DNA of 64,000 nt from Macrothele yani (taxonomy: Eukaryota > Arthropoda > Arachnida > Araneae > Macrothelidae). Positions within the stretch are counted from its first letter, which is position 1. The number at the start of each line of letters is the position of its first letter. The notes under the pieces are model-generated. The model was given only the letters and a program-made list of their open reading frames with translations, was not told where the DNA came from and made no database searches. Below, piece after piece: positions 38,691 to 49,707 of this stretch. A program made the translations under genes and the position numbers. The stretch covers positions 197,847,232 to 197,911,231 of the forward strand of contig CM076990.1 of assembly GCA_039090855.1 (NCBI GenBank). Reading direction: 5' to 3'.

Positions 38691-39588
38691 CACACTCGCA
38701 CAAATTATATTATGAAGAATTAGTAAGAATAGTCCGACCAAAATGCGAGCAATTTTGTCAAAGTCAAGAAAGATGGGATTTTTAGGATAAATAAGGTTAT
38801 CCTGTTAGGAGTATTTAGTGAAAAACAGCAAGAATGAATTTAAAAATATGGTCTTTATGACAAAGGAAACGAAGTTCCGGTTTCTCTCCCACCCCTCTAA
38901 TTTATTTTCCTTCTCTCTCTGTCCCTCTTCCTGAATATCTCTCTCTCTCTCTTTAACTTTGATGACGAACTTAAAAGAGAGATTCATATGCTGCATATTC
39001 GACGCTACTGACTGGTGCGTATTCCGGCAAACATAATAAAACTGTTACTCTACTCTATTAAGTAAAACGCACAAGTTGTCGATTCAAATGAAAGTAAGAT
39101 GCAAAAAAAAAAAAAATAAATAAATAAAAAAGGATGGGGAGCGGGAACAAAATTACAGATTCTTCACATGCTGGGGAATCGTGCTTGGGGAAATTTGCTG
39201 GCTTGGAACACAATAAGCATTAATCCAAAAATGATGGCAAAATTTTGCATGATAACAGCCAAAAGATATTGAGCGGTAATCCGTTAAAAACATGATATTT
39301 TGCATAAGAGATTAGGAATTTTATTCTCTTCGCAGCAGCTTCTTCATCACCAGGCAGACATACCACAATACGCCCTCAAGCGCTCAATGACAGCAGCTCT
39401 CAATATATCTTTTTACCTGCAGTATACGTCTGAAGCATTTGTACTCAATTGTTTCCATTTCATAAGATTTTTTTCTTTTGAAGCCTTCAGCGCAAATTAA
39501 AATAGCACAGAAACCGTTCACCACGTTTTCCACTTTTAAAGATTTCAGTCATGACTTCATAATAATTGAAATGTGAAAACACAAATTT

Positions 39589-39712
39589 GTCCGTGACGAG
39601 ATCCCCGCCCCCTCACTCCGGAGTAAGTTGCTCTCCCAACTAAGCTACACGGACATAATGTATTACTGCAGATTTGTCATCTTAACACGTGCTTTACCTC
39701 TGTAGTACGACA
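39589..39712 (-). repeat. Diverged solo LTR of the tRNA-bearing TRIM family
   Basis: On the - strand it starts TGTCGTACTACAGAGGTAAA, reaches GACAAATCTGCAGTAATACA and then a tRNA-like GTCCGTGTAGCTTAGTTGGG. The 7-bp acceptor pairing GTCCGTG/CACGGAC (39648-39654 with 39589-39595) is intact, but the T-arm is damaged. Confidence 0.65.
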
Positions 39713-40119
39713 CGGTGATTTGTAATTTCATGTTAAATATTACTCCTGAATCAGCGATTCATTGTTCTTCCAGCTTGTTGCTCTCAACATCTTTCCAAAC
39801 CCTACTCACGGCTTATTGTTTTATCTCCAAACATATTAACGTGAATTGATAAGTTTTAGTCACCAGCTGTTCAATTTTCAAGAAACATTCCATGTACATG
39901 CATTGTTTGTGCTCTCAGATATGCTTGAGTTAGACGAGGCATGGAAAAGGTACTGTGATTGCTTCAGCGAAATAGCATATATGATCAATTCTTTTGATGA
40001 AGCCCACGAAGTTCAAAAGTGGCACAAACAATGATAAAATGAAAAAGCGACCAATGATACATTTTTTGTCGTTATATTAATTTTAAAATACTTCAAAAGT
40101 AGTCATCAATCACCACCGT

Positions 40120-40285
40120 TCAGGTAGCTCAGACATCCATTACTACGACGGCAAGCTCCTTCTATCAACGGCGAAGGATGGTGTCGTGTTTGTTCTGAAG
40201 TTCTGGTTATCTCCTCTCCCTGGGACCATCAGCATTATTTAGACATAGAATATTCCACCGAGTTCCACCCGAAATGAATATATAT
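40120..40285 (+). mobile_element. Possible SINE family 1, strongly decayed
   Basis: CAGGTAGCTCAGACATCCAT head-like sequence, GGATGGTGTCGTGTTTGTTC and CTCCCTGGGACCATCAGCAT follow the family order, but with many differences. Confidence 0.4.
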
Positions 40286-40321
40286 ATATATATACGAGTA
40301 TACTGTATATGAAATTCTTCG

Positions 40322-40410
40322 AAAGCATGCGGGAGTGACATGGAAGAGACTGGCTCAAGACAGAGCGTTGTGGAAGAAACTTGGGGAGACCTTCATCCAG
40401 CTGTTATTGG
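40322..40410 (+). pseudogene. RTE C-terminal fragment
   Basis: The + strand frame reads HAGVTWKRLAQDRALWKKLG, then ETFIQ, matching the end of the RTE polyprotein found at 25672 and 58697. It is the only RTE piece here in + orientation. Confidence 0.75.
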
Positions 40411-41579
40411 GTTGTCGTATGAAGAAAACCAGTTGTTACAGGGTTCGATGTTTGTGCCTTTGCGGATACTATAAAAGAATATCACTTTACGGAAGTTATC
40501 AAGTTCATTTGCGTTATTGAATTACTCCTTTATTAATATTTAACTCGCTTATTGGGTATGTCCTGAAGTTATATTATTTACTGGATTAATTAGGACTGCT
40601 GTATTTTCCACGTGACGTCAATACGTACTACTCAGTCTCTTCCGTTTATTTTACTTATCATTTCTCGCTTCTCGGTCCAGAAACCCTTTTCCCTTCCACT
40701 CAACCTTCCTTACTCGCTGCTCGAATTATTCTCCACTCTCCAAGCTTCTTTCCGCCACTTTCATCGCTCTTAGACCCTTTCTCTGTCCCTTTGCTTGACC
40801 TCTGATGCCTGTTCCTAGCATCCAAAGTCTACGGCGCCTCTGATGCAATAAACTAGTTAAGCAGTCCGGAATCATTCGCTGATAACAGTACCAATAAAAC
40901 CATTAGGCACTTTAAGTTTTCTAAAACGACCTTCCGCGCAAAAGAAACGATTCCCTATGAAACTCGCCTTTACGAGTTCAATTACCGATTGCCGCCGAAG
41001 ATAGCTTCTTTCGAGTTTACCGCTAGAAAATTCCCTGCTTGGAGAAATGAACTCATACGTAAATGCTTTAAAATACTGCATCCACGTAGCACAGCAGTGG
41101 AATGATCATGGTTGACGATGATGATGATATATATAAGCAAGATTTTGGCAGTGAAAAACAGGTTAATTCCAGAATGTATCGTAAAGGCTGCTGAATCCTT
41201 TAACGGTGAAGCTGTTGTTCGGCTATTTCTTAACACGAGACTTGGGATCGAGTCGTTGTGCTTGTTGTTATAGTTCCTTTCTCTGCCAGGTAACTAGTCC
41301 CTAAACTTCAAGTATGCTAATTCGAGAGGGCGTGTGTACAGTAAATCTTTAGCAGTAATGAAAAACTCCTTCATCGCACGTAAAATTCTTGTTCTAAAAC
41401 TGAATATGTAAATTTAATTTTACTTGACACGAAGTTGCTTCATCTTACAAATTTTTATGTTGAAAATAAGTTTAATTTAAGCAATTTTAGCAATTCCTGA
41501 GAATAAGTGTTTCAATTAATAATATACCATCGTACCAAAACTACTCGAGCATCAACAATGTGATAAACGTACTTCAAAA

Positions 41580-41830
41580 ATCATTTAAAAAGACTTCTGC
41601 CTCTGGCCTGAATGTTTGTCATCAGTTCTAGAGACACTTTCAATTAGACAGTGATGTAATGGAAGCAGAGCTAGTTTCCATTCGTCCTTCAGTGCAGTCG
41701 CCATCAACAGTAGTAGATGTGGGCAGCACTCGAATTTTCCTCATCCGGTGCGTCAGCTCAAACCATAGGTGCTCAATGGAATTCAGATCAGAACACTAGG
41801 TAAACCATTCAACGTGCATTTTTCTTCAAA
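41580..41830 (-). pseudogene. Tc1-like transposase relic
   Basis: On the - strand one frame reads SDLNSIEHLWFELTHRMRKI, the block around the catalytic Glu of Tc1 transposases, followed by a DGDCTEGRMET stretch. Stops and frameshifts surround it and no terminal repeats are seen. Confidence 0.6.
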
Positions 41831-42299
41831 TATGTTTTGAACTGTAATGTTAGAACGAAAAAGAATGAGTTTCGAACAATCGCCGAAGAGCAGGTATCAT
41901 AGTTATTTACAGTGTGAGAATTCAAATTTAAGGCCACTGACAATACAAACAATGAACTCACTCAAGGCATCAAAATCATCTCCGACCCATCTCACTTCTC
42001 TCTCAAAACTTCCCTTTTGAGACAATTCATTTTGGCAGATGGTATTCTCCGTCCATTATCAACATTCAAACCAGTCTTACGACTCGAAAATGTACTGCGT
42101 GATTTGCCTTTCCACGCCATTTTCTTCTTCAGACGAAGAGCCTAAAACAGTGTGCAGCTTACTTATGCAGTGGGAGCTTGGTGCTCTGTGGGATTTACTG
42201 GGCATAGCCGCGTCTTAGAAACTAAAGTAACTATCTAACCGACTTCGGATAAAGTTTGCTGATTTCGAATGATGGTTGCTAGGAGTTGCGTTCCTGCTA

Positions 42300-43580
42300 C
42301 AGGGGGTAAGTCGAAACTTTTGCAATATTTGCAGAAACGCATGTGCCGCGGCGGGTATGTCACGTGTTCAAACTAGTTCAAGTCGCGCACTGCAGTCAGT
42401 CGAAAGGGAAATAAAGTGGTAGTCGTTGGTGTGAACAGCATTACATGTCATCGTTCTGTCTGTGATTGGGACGCCTAAAACATGAACAGCCACAACAGGC
42501 TAATTAGGGTAACTTTTGCTTTACGAGTTTGAACTCGGCCATAACGCTACTCAAGCAACACGAAGCATTTGTCATGCGAAAGGGAAAAGGTTCCGTGGAC
42601 CACAGCACCGCAACCAGATGGTTCAAGCAATTTCGCTCAGGTGAAAGAAACCTGGACGATCAGCCAAGTTCAGGTAGGCCGCGAACCGTGGATTCGGAGG
42701 CCGTGCGCCCGGCCGTAGATGCAAATCCGACAACCAGCACTCGGAGTTTATCAGGCGAGCTGGGCATATCACAGACTACCGTGCTTCGTCACCTTCAGGC
42801 CACCGACAAGGTCTACAGGAGCTTCCGCATTGTCCCTCACGAACTGACGCCAGCAGAAGCAAACCGCCGAGTGGAAGTGTGCACGAAAACCCGCGCGATG
42901 TACGGTTCATCAAGAGAATTGTTACGTGCGATGAAAAGTGGGTCTATTTCCGTAATCCTAACACACAATGGCAGTGGGTGAGCTCGGGTCAGTTTCCAGA
43001 ACCTGTTGCCAAACGTGGGCGCTTCGAGCACAAGGTGACGCTCTGCGTCTGGTGGAATTTCGAGGGAATAATCCATTACGAATTTATTCCAGAGGGTCGC
43101 ATCATCAACGCCAACCTCTACTCTGAACAGATGGAGCGGATGTATGACGTTTTGGAGCAGAAGTAATCGGCAATGGTGAACAGAAACCCAGCTCTCCTGC
43201 AGCAGGATAACGCTCGGCCTTATACAGCGCGAACAACCCGGGCGAAACTCCAGGAACTTGAGGGCATCGAGTTGATACCACACCCAGCATATAGTCCTGA
43301 CCTTGCCTCGTCGGATTATTGCTTGTTTCGGTCCATGGCCCACTTCTTTCGCTGGCGGCACTTCAATAACCAGAAGGAGGTGGCAGTTGGGGTGAAAGAA
43401 TTCTTCGCCTCAAAGAACCAGAACTGGTATCGCCGCGGAATCAAAGAACTGGCAGACAGATGGCTAAAGACGGTTCAACACGTTGGCTTATTCTTTGAAT
43501 GCTAGTCAGCTTTCGTCGTAAAGGTACGTATGAAGACAGAAAGTGTTCCAAATATTGCAAAACTTTCGACTCACCCTCTG
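42300..43580 (+). mobile_element. mariner element, complete, TA target duplication
   Basis: Inverted ends CAGGGGGTAAGTCGAAAC (left, 42300) and, inverted, CAGAGGGTGAGTCGAAAG (right, ending 43580) extend about 30 bp through TTTGCAATATTTG. TA flanks both sides (42298-42299 and 43581-43582). Length 1281 bp, normal for mariner. Confidence 0.93.
42505..43505 (+). pseudogene. mariner transposase, frameshifted and with one stop
   Basis: The N-terminal frame begins near 42510 (LLYEFELGHNATQATRSICH) and shifts near 42585 into STATRWFKQFRSGERNLDDQ and GRPRTVDSEAV (paired helix-turn-helix and GRPR-like linker). A second shift near 42880 leads to the nuclease: first Asp in IVTCDEKWVYF, second in LLQQDNARPYTA, third in YSPDLASSDYCLF. 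By my count there are 35 residues between the last two, one more than the usual 34. TAA at 43164-43166 interrupts between the first and second catalytic Asp. All catalytic residues survive, but the reading frame does not, so the copy is inactive while still recognisable end to end. Confidence 0.9.
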
Positions 43581-43730
43581 TATTCAGAACGAGCAGGTGT
43601 AGTTTAATTAGTGTAGCTCTATTTTATTTATTCGAATGAAGCCTGCTTGTGTTATTGATTACTGGTTTTTTTATCATTTCTAAGGATAATGAAAATTAGA
43701 TACAGACATAAGTTTCTCTAAATGCTACAC

Positions 43731-44360
43731 TGTAACGCCTCTCGCATTTTCTGCCTTTTTATGTTTATATTTTCGATCCAGCGAGAGTCATCACATTTTA
43801 ATTTATTTTGGTTCGATTAACCTCACACAGTTCCTCTTTATTATGTTAACGCCTCTGAGGAAACTTATCTGGTTCGACACGTTGAGTCACATGCGGAAAG
43901 AAGAGTCCAGACTTTCTCTAAAACAGTAAGAAACGAAAACGTTTACTTCAATTTACTCTGGCTTAGGAATTATCATACCGGTGGTGAATGAGAGAATTCT
44001 CAAATCCCGTATTAGTCTCACGGTTCCATTAGCACAGAAACTCAAGATTTTTACAAGACTTTCCGCTCAACGTTCAAGACCGTCTGTCCAAAAATCCACC
44101 TGTTTTTCCTCAACAAAGAATTTTCTACCCTCGTCTACCCCGAGAAACATTTTTTAATCTCCTCTTTACTAATTATGTTGAGTAAATAATTAACTACCTG
44201 GCTAAATGTAAATTGCCCTTAAGCGCGCTTCTCTCATTCACAATACCAGTAAATATATTTACGCACTTATATTCTAGCCGAAACTAATGCGGCTAACTCT
44301 TGTCGTTGAACGCCAGGAGGTTCAAAGCCTACTTATATTGACGACTCTGCCAAAATGACG
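43731..44360 (+). repeat. LTR-like repeat, family TGTAACG
   Basis: Starts TGTAACGCCTCTCGC. It shares with 53058-53640 the words GATCCAGCGAGAG, TCACAT, TTTTGGTT, CACACAG, CTCTGAGGAA and CCGTCTGTCC in the same order, so the two are diverged copies of one repeat. A TGT start suggests an LTR, but the far end is not clear. Confidence 0.55.
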
Positions 44361-45736
44361 CGAACAAAGAAATTCCACGCATGAAAATTAAACCATATTT
44401 ACAACGAACATATCTGAACTGGGTTAGAGATTCTTACACTACACACAATACACTTTAAGAAAGATTTTCTTTACAAGCTGGTCTACGCAATATTTGCATT
44501 TACAGCAAGCTTTACGACGAGTGCAAAAGCTGTTAATTTCTTTCCAATCAGACTTTCGTTCAAAATTGCAGAAGGATGAAGAAAAGATTTTCAAATCTCA
44601 TTCGAAGTCACTAAAAAGTTGGTCATAAAATATAATCCCTATATCTATTCACAAAACTTTGTTTGAAGTATTTGCACCAACATTAGTGATGCGGACGAAG
44701 TAAACGTACTTTTAGGAAAGACGAACAATGGGAATAAACTGAATAGGCAATTTGAAAGTAAAGCAAAATTACCGGCTTCCAACTGTCAGACTTAAATTTC
44801 TTCAGAGCCAGAGTTAAATACTTTGTTTAAGAGTGTTTTGTCATCACTGTCCTTTGAGTTTCCGAAAAAAAAATTATGAAAAGCTTTCCCGTAACCGTTT
44901 AAAAACTGACCTAATTAAATGAAATATTTGTTACTACCTCTTGCAAATTTTAATAGATTTCCTGTTGTTGCTTTAGGAATACAGCATTCATTGGGAATTT
45001 TTCCTTGATTTTATGCATCTCTTGTGCATCTTATTCTTAGTACAATAACATTTTTTGAAATCATAATCCATTCTTTTATATAAAATTATTAAGTCGCAGG
45101 AGCTTTTATTTTCTAAAAATAGTCACGAAATTAGCTCGAAAAATTTTGGCATTTTTATTGGTTTTGGAATAATTGCTTAGTTTATGAGCCAATGAAAAGT
45201 CACCCCTTTACAAACGAATCTGTAAAACATCGGCATGTCTATATATGATTTGCAGAAGGTGCACTCGATATGAAGCTTAGACATTTCTGAATTAATAATT
45301 ATAAGTAATAGAGTTAATTAAATTATTTTAGAATGCTCTAGCTCAAAGATGCTGTACAGTGTTTGGGGATATCTTCACAATAAAGCACAAGAATTGCATT
45401 TCACATTGAAGTCCAAGAAAAAATTAGGCACGACAAAGTTCGATGATTTCTAATTCAAAGATTGTAGAGCGATGTTTATTAAACAGCCTAAATTAAGTCT
45501 AAATCTCGTCGAAGAGGAGCTTACTGCTGGTTTGAAATTACTGGTAAACTTTTATAATGTAGATATAAAATTTCTAAGATTAGTTACAAGTTATTTCTAT
45601 TTCTTTTTGTGAAAACTGAGGCTTCAATTTACCGAAACCATATTTCAAATTCATGAGCAGAAAAACATTTCCGTCGTATATCGGACGGATGGTTTAATCG
45701 TGAATACAAGCAGCTTATTTGAAACAAATATGTATG

Positions 45737-45787
<51 letters not shown>

Positions 45788-46264
45788 AAATGCAACCAAT
45801 TATTGGAAGTTTGTTCCAGAAATTGAAGATATATCTGTTAAGCTTTTAAAATTCTCTCTTAAGCACTTAATTCATTGTGACTATGTTTTCGTTTTCAGAA
45901 TAAGTTTAGAGAACCTTTTTTTTTTAGAAACACCTCCTTTACTTTACTAAGCTAATAAAAACACTTTTGACCAATAAACTTAAAAAAAAATCAAGTTTTT
46001 AAAATGGATTTCAAACTCATGTTACGATATTTATTCCATTCATGAAAAATCTTTGCATTTTCTTCTTATAAATGGACGCTAGTGGAAGGAAGATTTGTGA
46101 GAAGTGCAAAAACATTTCCTGCACTTCTTCATCCGACTGATAATGTCGGGCAAACTTCTGATCCAGCAAATTTATTTCCCTAAAAAACTTAAAACATGGG
46201 GATCTAGAAGTTATTTTACCTTTGAAATGTCTTTGTTCTGTTCTTTAAGTATCGCAAAACGGAA
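44361..46264. repeat. AT-rich desert; (AT)n at about 45739-45784
   Basis: No gene or transposon recognised. One long pure AT microsatellite. Confidence 0.6.
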
Positions 46265-46752
46265 CAGGTGATTTTTTCGGAGGCAAAATCATCGACAGAA
46301 AATTCGTCGAAAACGAAATCGTCGAATGCAGAATCATGGAAACCAAACTCAACGAGCGCTTTATTGAAAAACGACTTTTTTTCGAAAAATAATAAATGTT
46401 TCGATAAATTCGTTTAATAACAATATGCAGAATTACCGTGTTTATTAATAGCAACCTTAAAACATAGCTTAAAATGATAACGTGATCAGAGTGTTAACAC
46501 TCTTATGATGATTAATCATAGTTACATAAATTTTTACGAAAAAGTGGAATTTAATTAAATTGTTGAAAAGAAATTCAAAAAACCGGTATGTTTAAAAAAC
46601 ATGATAAGGCGGATTTTATTCATTCTCTGTTGTAGAACAAGAGCATCAATTATCAATATATATCCTTAAAAGCTTCTGTAAATAATGTTTAATCATTAAT
46701 TCAGCTACTGCAAGTCATTAATCTGTATAAATCTTTCATTCAGCAGCGCAGT

Positions 46753-46925
46753 TTATGACGAAGTGAATTTCTCCGTCACTTTTATCCGCGCCAGGATTCG
46801 AACCCGGGTCCACTCATTCCGGAATAAGTTGCTCTACCAGTTGAGCTACGCGGACATTTTATTCTGATTCCTATCTGCCTTGTGCGTCCTTCTGGCAGGT
46901 ACGTCACATCTCCTGGTACGTTACA
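46753..46925 (-). repeat. TRIM 3' LTR (on - strand)
   Basis: Base-for-base copy of 47052-47224, with its tRNA-like unit at 46784-46855. Confidence 0.88.
46784..46855 (-). tRNA. tRNA-like sequence inside the TRIM LTR (copy 2)
   Basis: Identical to the unit at 47083-47154. A tRNA scanner may report both as tRNA genes or pseudogenes; their place inside LTRs explains the pair. Confidence 0.6.
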
Positions 46926-46938
46926 TCATCTCCCCCTT
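46926..46938 (-). other. TRIM polypurine tract
   Basis: AAGGGGGAGATGA on the - strand immediately before the TGTAACG start of the downstream LTR. Confidence 0.7.
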
Positions 46939-47033
46939 ATTTTATTTTTTTCGAAGTGCTGCTCTTATCTTTCCTATCTCGCGGTGTGGAAATAACATCA
47001 CACCATTGCGAGATTGTGAACGGTCGGGTCGTC

Positions 47034-47051
47034 CGGATAGTTCGGGCGCCA
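47034..47051 (-). other. TRIM primer-binding site
   Basis: TGGCGCCCGAACTATCCG on the - strand. The first 12 bases equal the classic tRNA-Lys primer site and the rest diverges. It does not match the 3' end of the element's own tRNA-like unit (which would call for TGGATCCGCG), so the LTR tRNA is not the primer. Confidence 0.75.
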
Positions 47052-47224
47052 TTATGACGAAGTGAATTTCTCCGTCACTTTTATCCGCGCCAGGATTCGA
47101 ACCCGGGTCCACTCATTCCGGAATAAGTTGCTCTACCAGTTGAGCTACGCGGACATTTTATTCTGATTCCTATCTGCCTTGTGCGTCCTTCTGGCAGGTA
47201 CGTCACATCTCCTGGTACGTTACA
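47052..47224 (-). repeat. TRIM 5' LTR (on - strand)
   Basis: Contains, in order on the - strand, TGTAACGTACC, two TGACGTACC/TGTGACG-type words, GGACGCACAAGGCAGATAGG, AATAAAA, the tRNA-like unit (47083-47154) and GTGACGGAGAAATTCACTTC. Identical by eye to the other LTR. Confidence 0.88.
47083..47154 (-). tRNA. tRNA-like sequence inside the TRIM LTR (copy 1)
   Basis: 72 bases that fold as a cloverleaf: acceptor GTCCGCG with CGCGGAT (seven pairs, one G-U), D arm GCTC/GAGC, T arm CCGGG-TTCGAAT-CCTGG. The anticodon stem ACTTA/TGAGT closes a loop of eight rather than seven bases, so the anticodon is ambiguous (CCG or a neighbour). Pol III A box TAGCTCAACTGG and B box GGTTCGAATCC are perfect. It is more likely a captured, pol III-competent tRNA-like module than a functional tRNA. 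Confidence 0.6.
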
Positions 47225-47531
47225 AGTTATTAGTCTTATAATGAGGCGTAAATTTACTATAATGTAAAAATGTGTTCAATTTCTACATTTAACTAGCAAA
47301 TTAAAACTCCCAATATGGCCCTCTGAATTACCGTTATAATTTCACGGATAGAATATCATTTACTTATATTTAATTTTCTAAAAAAATTCCCTTGATTGAA
47401 TTCCTCTTTTCGTGATTCCGCTTTTGTTAAACTCGGACTGCAATGAATTTTCCATTCGACGATTTCGCTTTCGATGTCATCACATTCGATTATTTACTTT
47501 TTGATGTTTTCGTTTTCAATTAATTCACCTG

Positions 47532-48859
47532 GAGTCACTGCGATGCAGCCAAACTTCGGGAAACGTGTCACGACCGACAACGATATGTACACTGGATTTT
47601 TTTCTAGTTGAGAAAATTTTACCAGAAGGCAATAATGTCTTGCGTAACAATGGGATAATGTCGTAACATGTAATCAGCATATTTATGCGAGATAAATGTG
47701 TATGCTTCCTTTTTTATTTACTGTCTTAAAAAAACAACGAAATTTATTTTATGATACCCTTTCTGCCTCTTACTGCATAAAACAATTTTTTCCTAAACTG
47801 TTTTAGTAATAGAATTCAAGTTTCATATACCTTGAATTTATTTAATTTCAGCATTTGTTTTACTCATGTTTCATTACCTGAAAGGTAATTTTGCTTTTTT
47901 TCATGTTTACTTGCCTTGATTTATGCCATGACAGCAAAACCTGTGCAGCAGTGATCTTACAAAGCATTTCTGGCGGATCATTCTGGGAACTTTAGATTAG
48001 AATATGTACATATATATAACTACCAAAGAGTGCATTTAAAAAGCTCTGCCGAAAACCGGTGTATGAATCAGATCTGTACAAACCGTTTTTGTGTACGGAT
48101 GGACAGAATCACTGATGTTCCTAGAGATGTGACTATTTATCTTGTCGCCAGATTTTTATTGTTATGTTATAGTGAATACCGAACCTCCTTTCTAGTCTAT
48201 ATGTGTCCACAGAATGTCTCAATAGACGCTGTGACTCGAATCGATCCCTGTGACAAATTCTTTTCCAGAAAAAGACTTTTCATGTTTTCCAGAAAGCATT
48301 TACAATCAAGTGCTCTCGATTCGGACTTCCTCTGATGTTCCTAACTGAACATTCATTTCATACGACAGTGTTTATTCTCACAAAGAAGCATCTTGTGATC
48401 CATATATAGATACGTTACTGTATAGAAAGAAATCAGAAAAAGGCTTGCTGTGTAAAGTGGACCAACCTGTTTTACAAGAGCGCTGACTTGTGTTCTACTT
48501 AACATCTGAATGCTCGAACTCACTGCGTTGTGTTCGTTACGAAATAAACTAGTGTTCATCATGTTCTCTACCTAGTATAAATATCAATGTATAAATATAA
48601 ATATTTTGACTTGAAGTGCAACATGAAGCCAAAGAATGAATGATAATAAACAAGAATTTTAGTTGGAATGTGTCTTTTAATTAATTAAAAAGAGGTGTGC
48701 CTGTTTTTATTCGATAGAGGTCTCTTGTCTTTTCCTCCAACTGTTGCGCCAGTTATTTGGACATATCTCTGAAACACTCTCCTCCCTAGAGATGGATTAC
48801 AATCAAAATTTATTTGTCCGGAATCGTATATTCTTATGGGACACGGATCCTACTCAACA
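47532..48859. other. No gene seen
   Basis: AT-rich. A + strand frame of 101 codons (48030-48335) shows no recognisable domain and has no supporting context. Confidence 0.45.
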
Positions 48860-49137
48860 CACTCTTAAAAATTGTGTAGTAGTTCGCACCAAAAAGTGGT
48901 GCTACACCAGCTGCACCACTTTTGGAGCAAAGGTAAACCACTGTGTGATGCCCGAAACATATAAAAACATGATACAATTGGTGTAACTTTGTACCATTCA
49001 GGTTGAGTACCATAACATGGTACATAATTGCATCATTTTTGTGTATTTCATACAGTGGTTTACATTTTCCCCAAAAGTGGTGCAACTAGGTTAGCACCAC
49101 TTTTTGGGTACAACTTACTACAAACTTTTTGACAGTG
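48860..49137. mobile_element. Palindromic MITE, family CACTGT (second copy)
   Basis: Left end CACTCTTAAAAATTGTGTAG, TAGTTCGCACCAAAAAGTGG; right end, inverted, CACTGTCAAAAAGTTTGTAG. The same GCACCAAAAAGTGGTGC motif and overall palindrome as at 33091. Inner arms (AAACCACTGT... and ACAGTGGTTT) also pair. Confidence 0.8.
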
Positions 49138-49201
49138 CAGGACCAAAATATGTTAAACTATGAACATCATTATTCAAATTGCAGTTGTATGTTAGCTGTG
49201 C

Positions 49202-49707
49202 ATCAAGAGTTTTTATTATACAAAGTACGCAGCTTATTAAATACAATTCAAGTAAATGTGAAATAAACTCTTCGGGATACAGGACCGTTGAAGTAATAGG
49301 GGTTAGTCATAAAAATGCGATTTACTTGTTCACAAAACCTCACAGGTTATTGGAAATCTTGTGACGTACTACGGAGGAGAAAACATGTGTCAAAACGACA
49401 AATCTGCAGCGAGACATTCTGTCCGCGTAGCTCAGTTGGGAGAGCGACTTACTCCGGAGTGAGGGGACACGTCGCGGAGAAAATTGTGTTTTCGCATCTG
49501 TCTTAGTGGGTTATTTAAAAATACTGATTTCCCTTTATACCTCACAATATCAAGAGTTTTCATTATACAAAGTATGCAGCATATTAAATAAAATTCAGGT
49601 AAATATGAAATCAACTCCTCAGGATATAGGACCGTTGAAGTAATAGGGGATAATCATAAAAAATGCGATTTACTTGTTCACAAAACCTCACAGGTTATTG
49701 AATGTCT
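49202..49707 (+). repeat. Direct duplication flanking a TRIM-type LTR
   Basis: ATCAAGAGTTTTTATTATAC through CACAGGTTATTG (49202-49352) recurs at 49549-49700 with several substitutions (offset about 348). Between them lies the tRNA-bearing LTR at 49360-49515. The divergence shows this duplication is old. Confidence 0.85.
49360..49515 (+). repeat. Diverged solo LTR of the tRNA-bearing TRIM family
   Basis: Starts TGTGACGTACTACGGAGG, passes AACGACAAATCTGCAG and reaches the tRNA-like GTCCGCGTAGCTCAGTTGGG, AGAGCGACTTACTCCGGAGT at 49421. The acceptor partner CGCGGA is kept (49473-49478), but the T-arm between is deleted to GGGGACACGT. Confidence 0.7.

Larger units (their letters stand above)
46753..47224 (-). 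mobile_element. TRIM: miniature LTR retrotransposon with tRNA-like LTRs
   Basis: Two direct repeats identical over 173 bases (46753-46925 and 47052-47224) flank 126 bases. Read on the - strand the LTR starts TGTAACGTACC and ends near CGTCATAA. The interior begins with TGGCGCCCGAAC, the well-known primer-binding site complementary to tRNA-Lys, and ends with AAGGGGGAGATGA, a polypurine tract, right before the next TGTAACG. AACT flanks both sides if the LTR ends at CATA, giving a 4-base target duplication. There is no coding capacity, so movement relies on enzymes from another element. Full LTR identity implies a very recent insertion. Confidence 0.88.
46265..47531. mobile_element. Long inverted-repeat element hosting the TRIM
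   Basis: Starts CAGGTGATT at 46265 and ends AATTCACCTG at 47531. The arms (about 46265-46390 and 47400-47531) are inverse to each other with gaps and carry repeated AAATCGTCGAA-type words (GAAATCGTCGAATG occurs in both). Without the TRIM insertion it would be about 0.8 kb. No transposase. Possibly a non-autonomous foldback transposon; the target duplication was not identified. Confidence 0.55.

Noticed and set aside
46784..47154. Two functional nuclear tRNA genes
   Set aside because: Both lie inside identical LTRs of a TRIM, and the anticodon loop has eight bases. They are better explained as element modules.
48030..48335. 101-codon + strand frame
   Set aside because: No recognisable domain, no regulatory context, and length within chance for this window.
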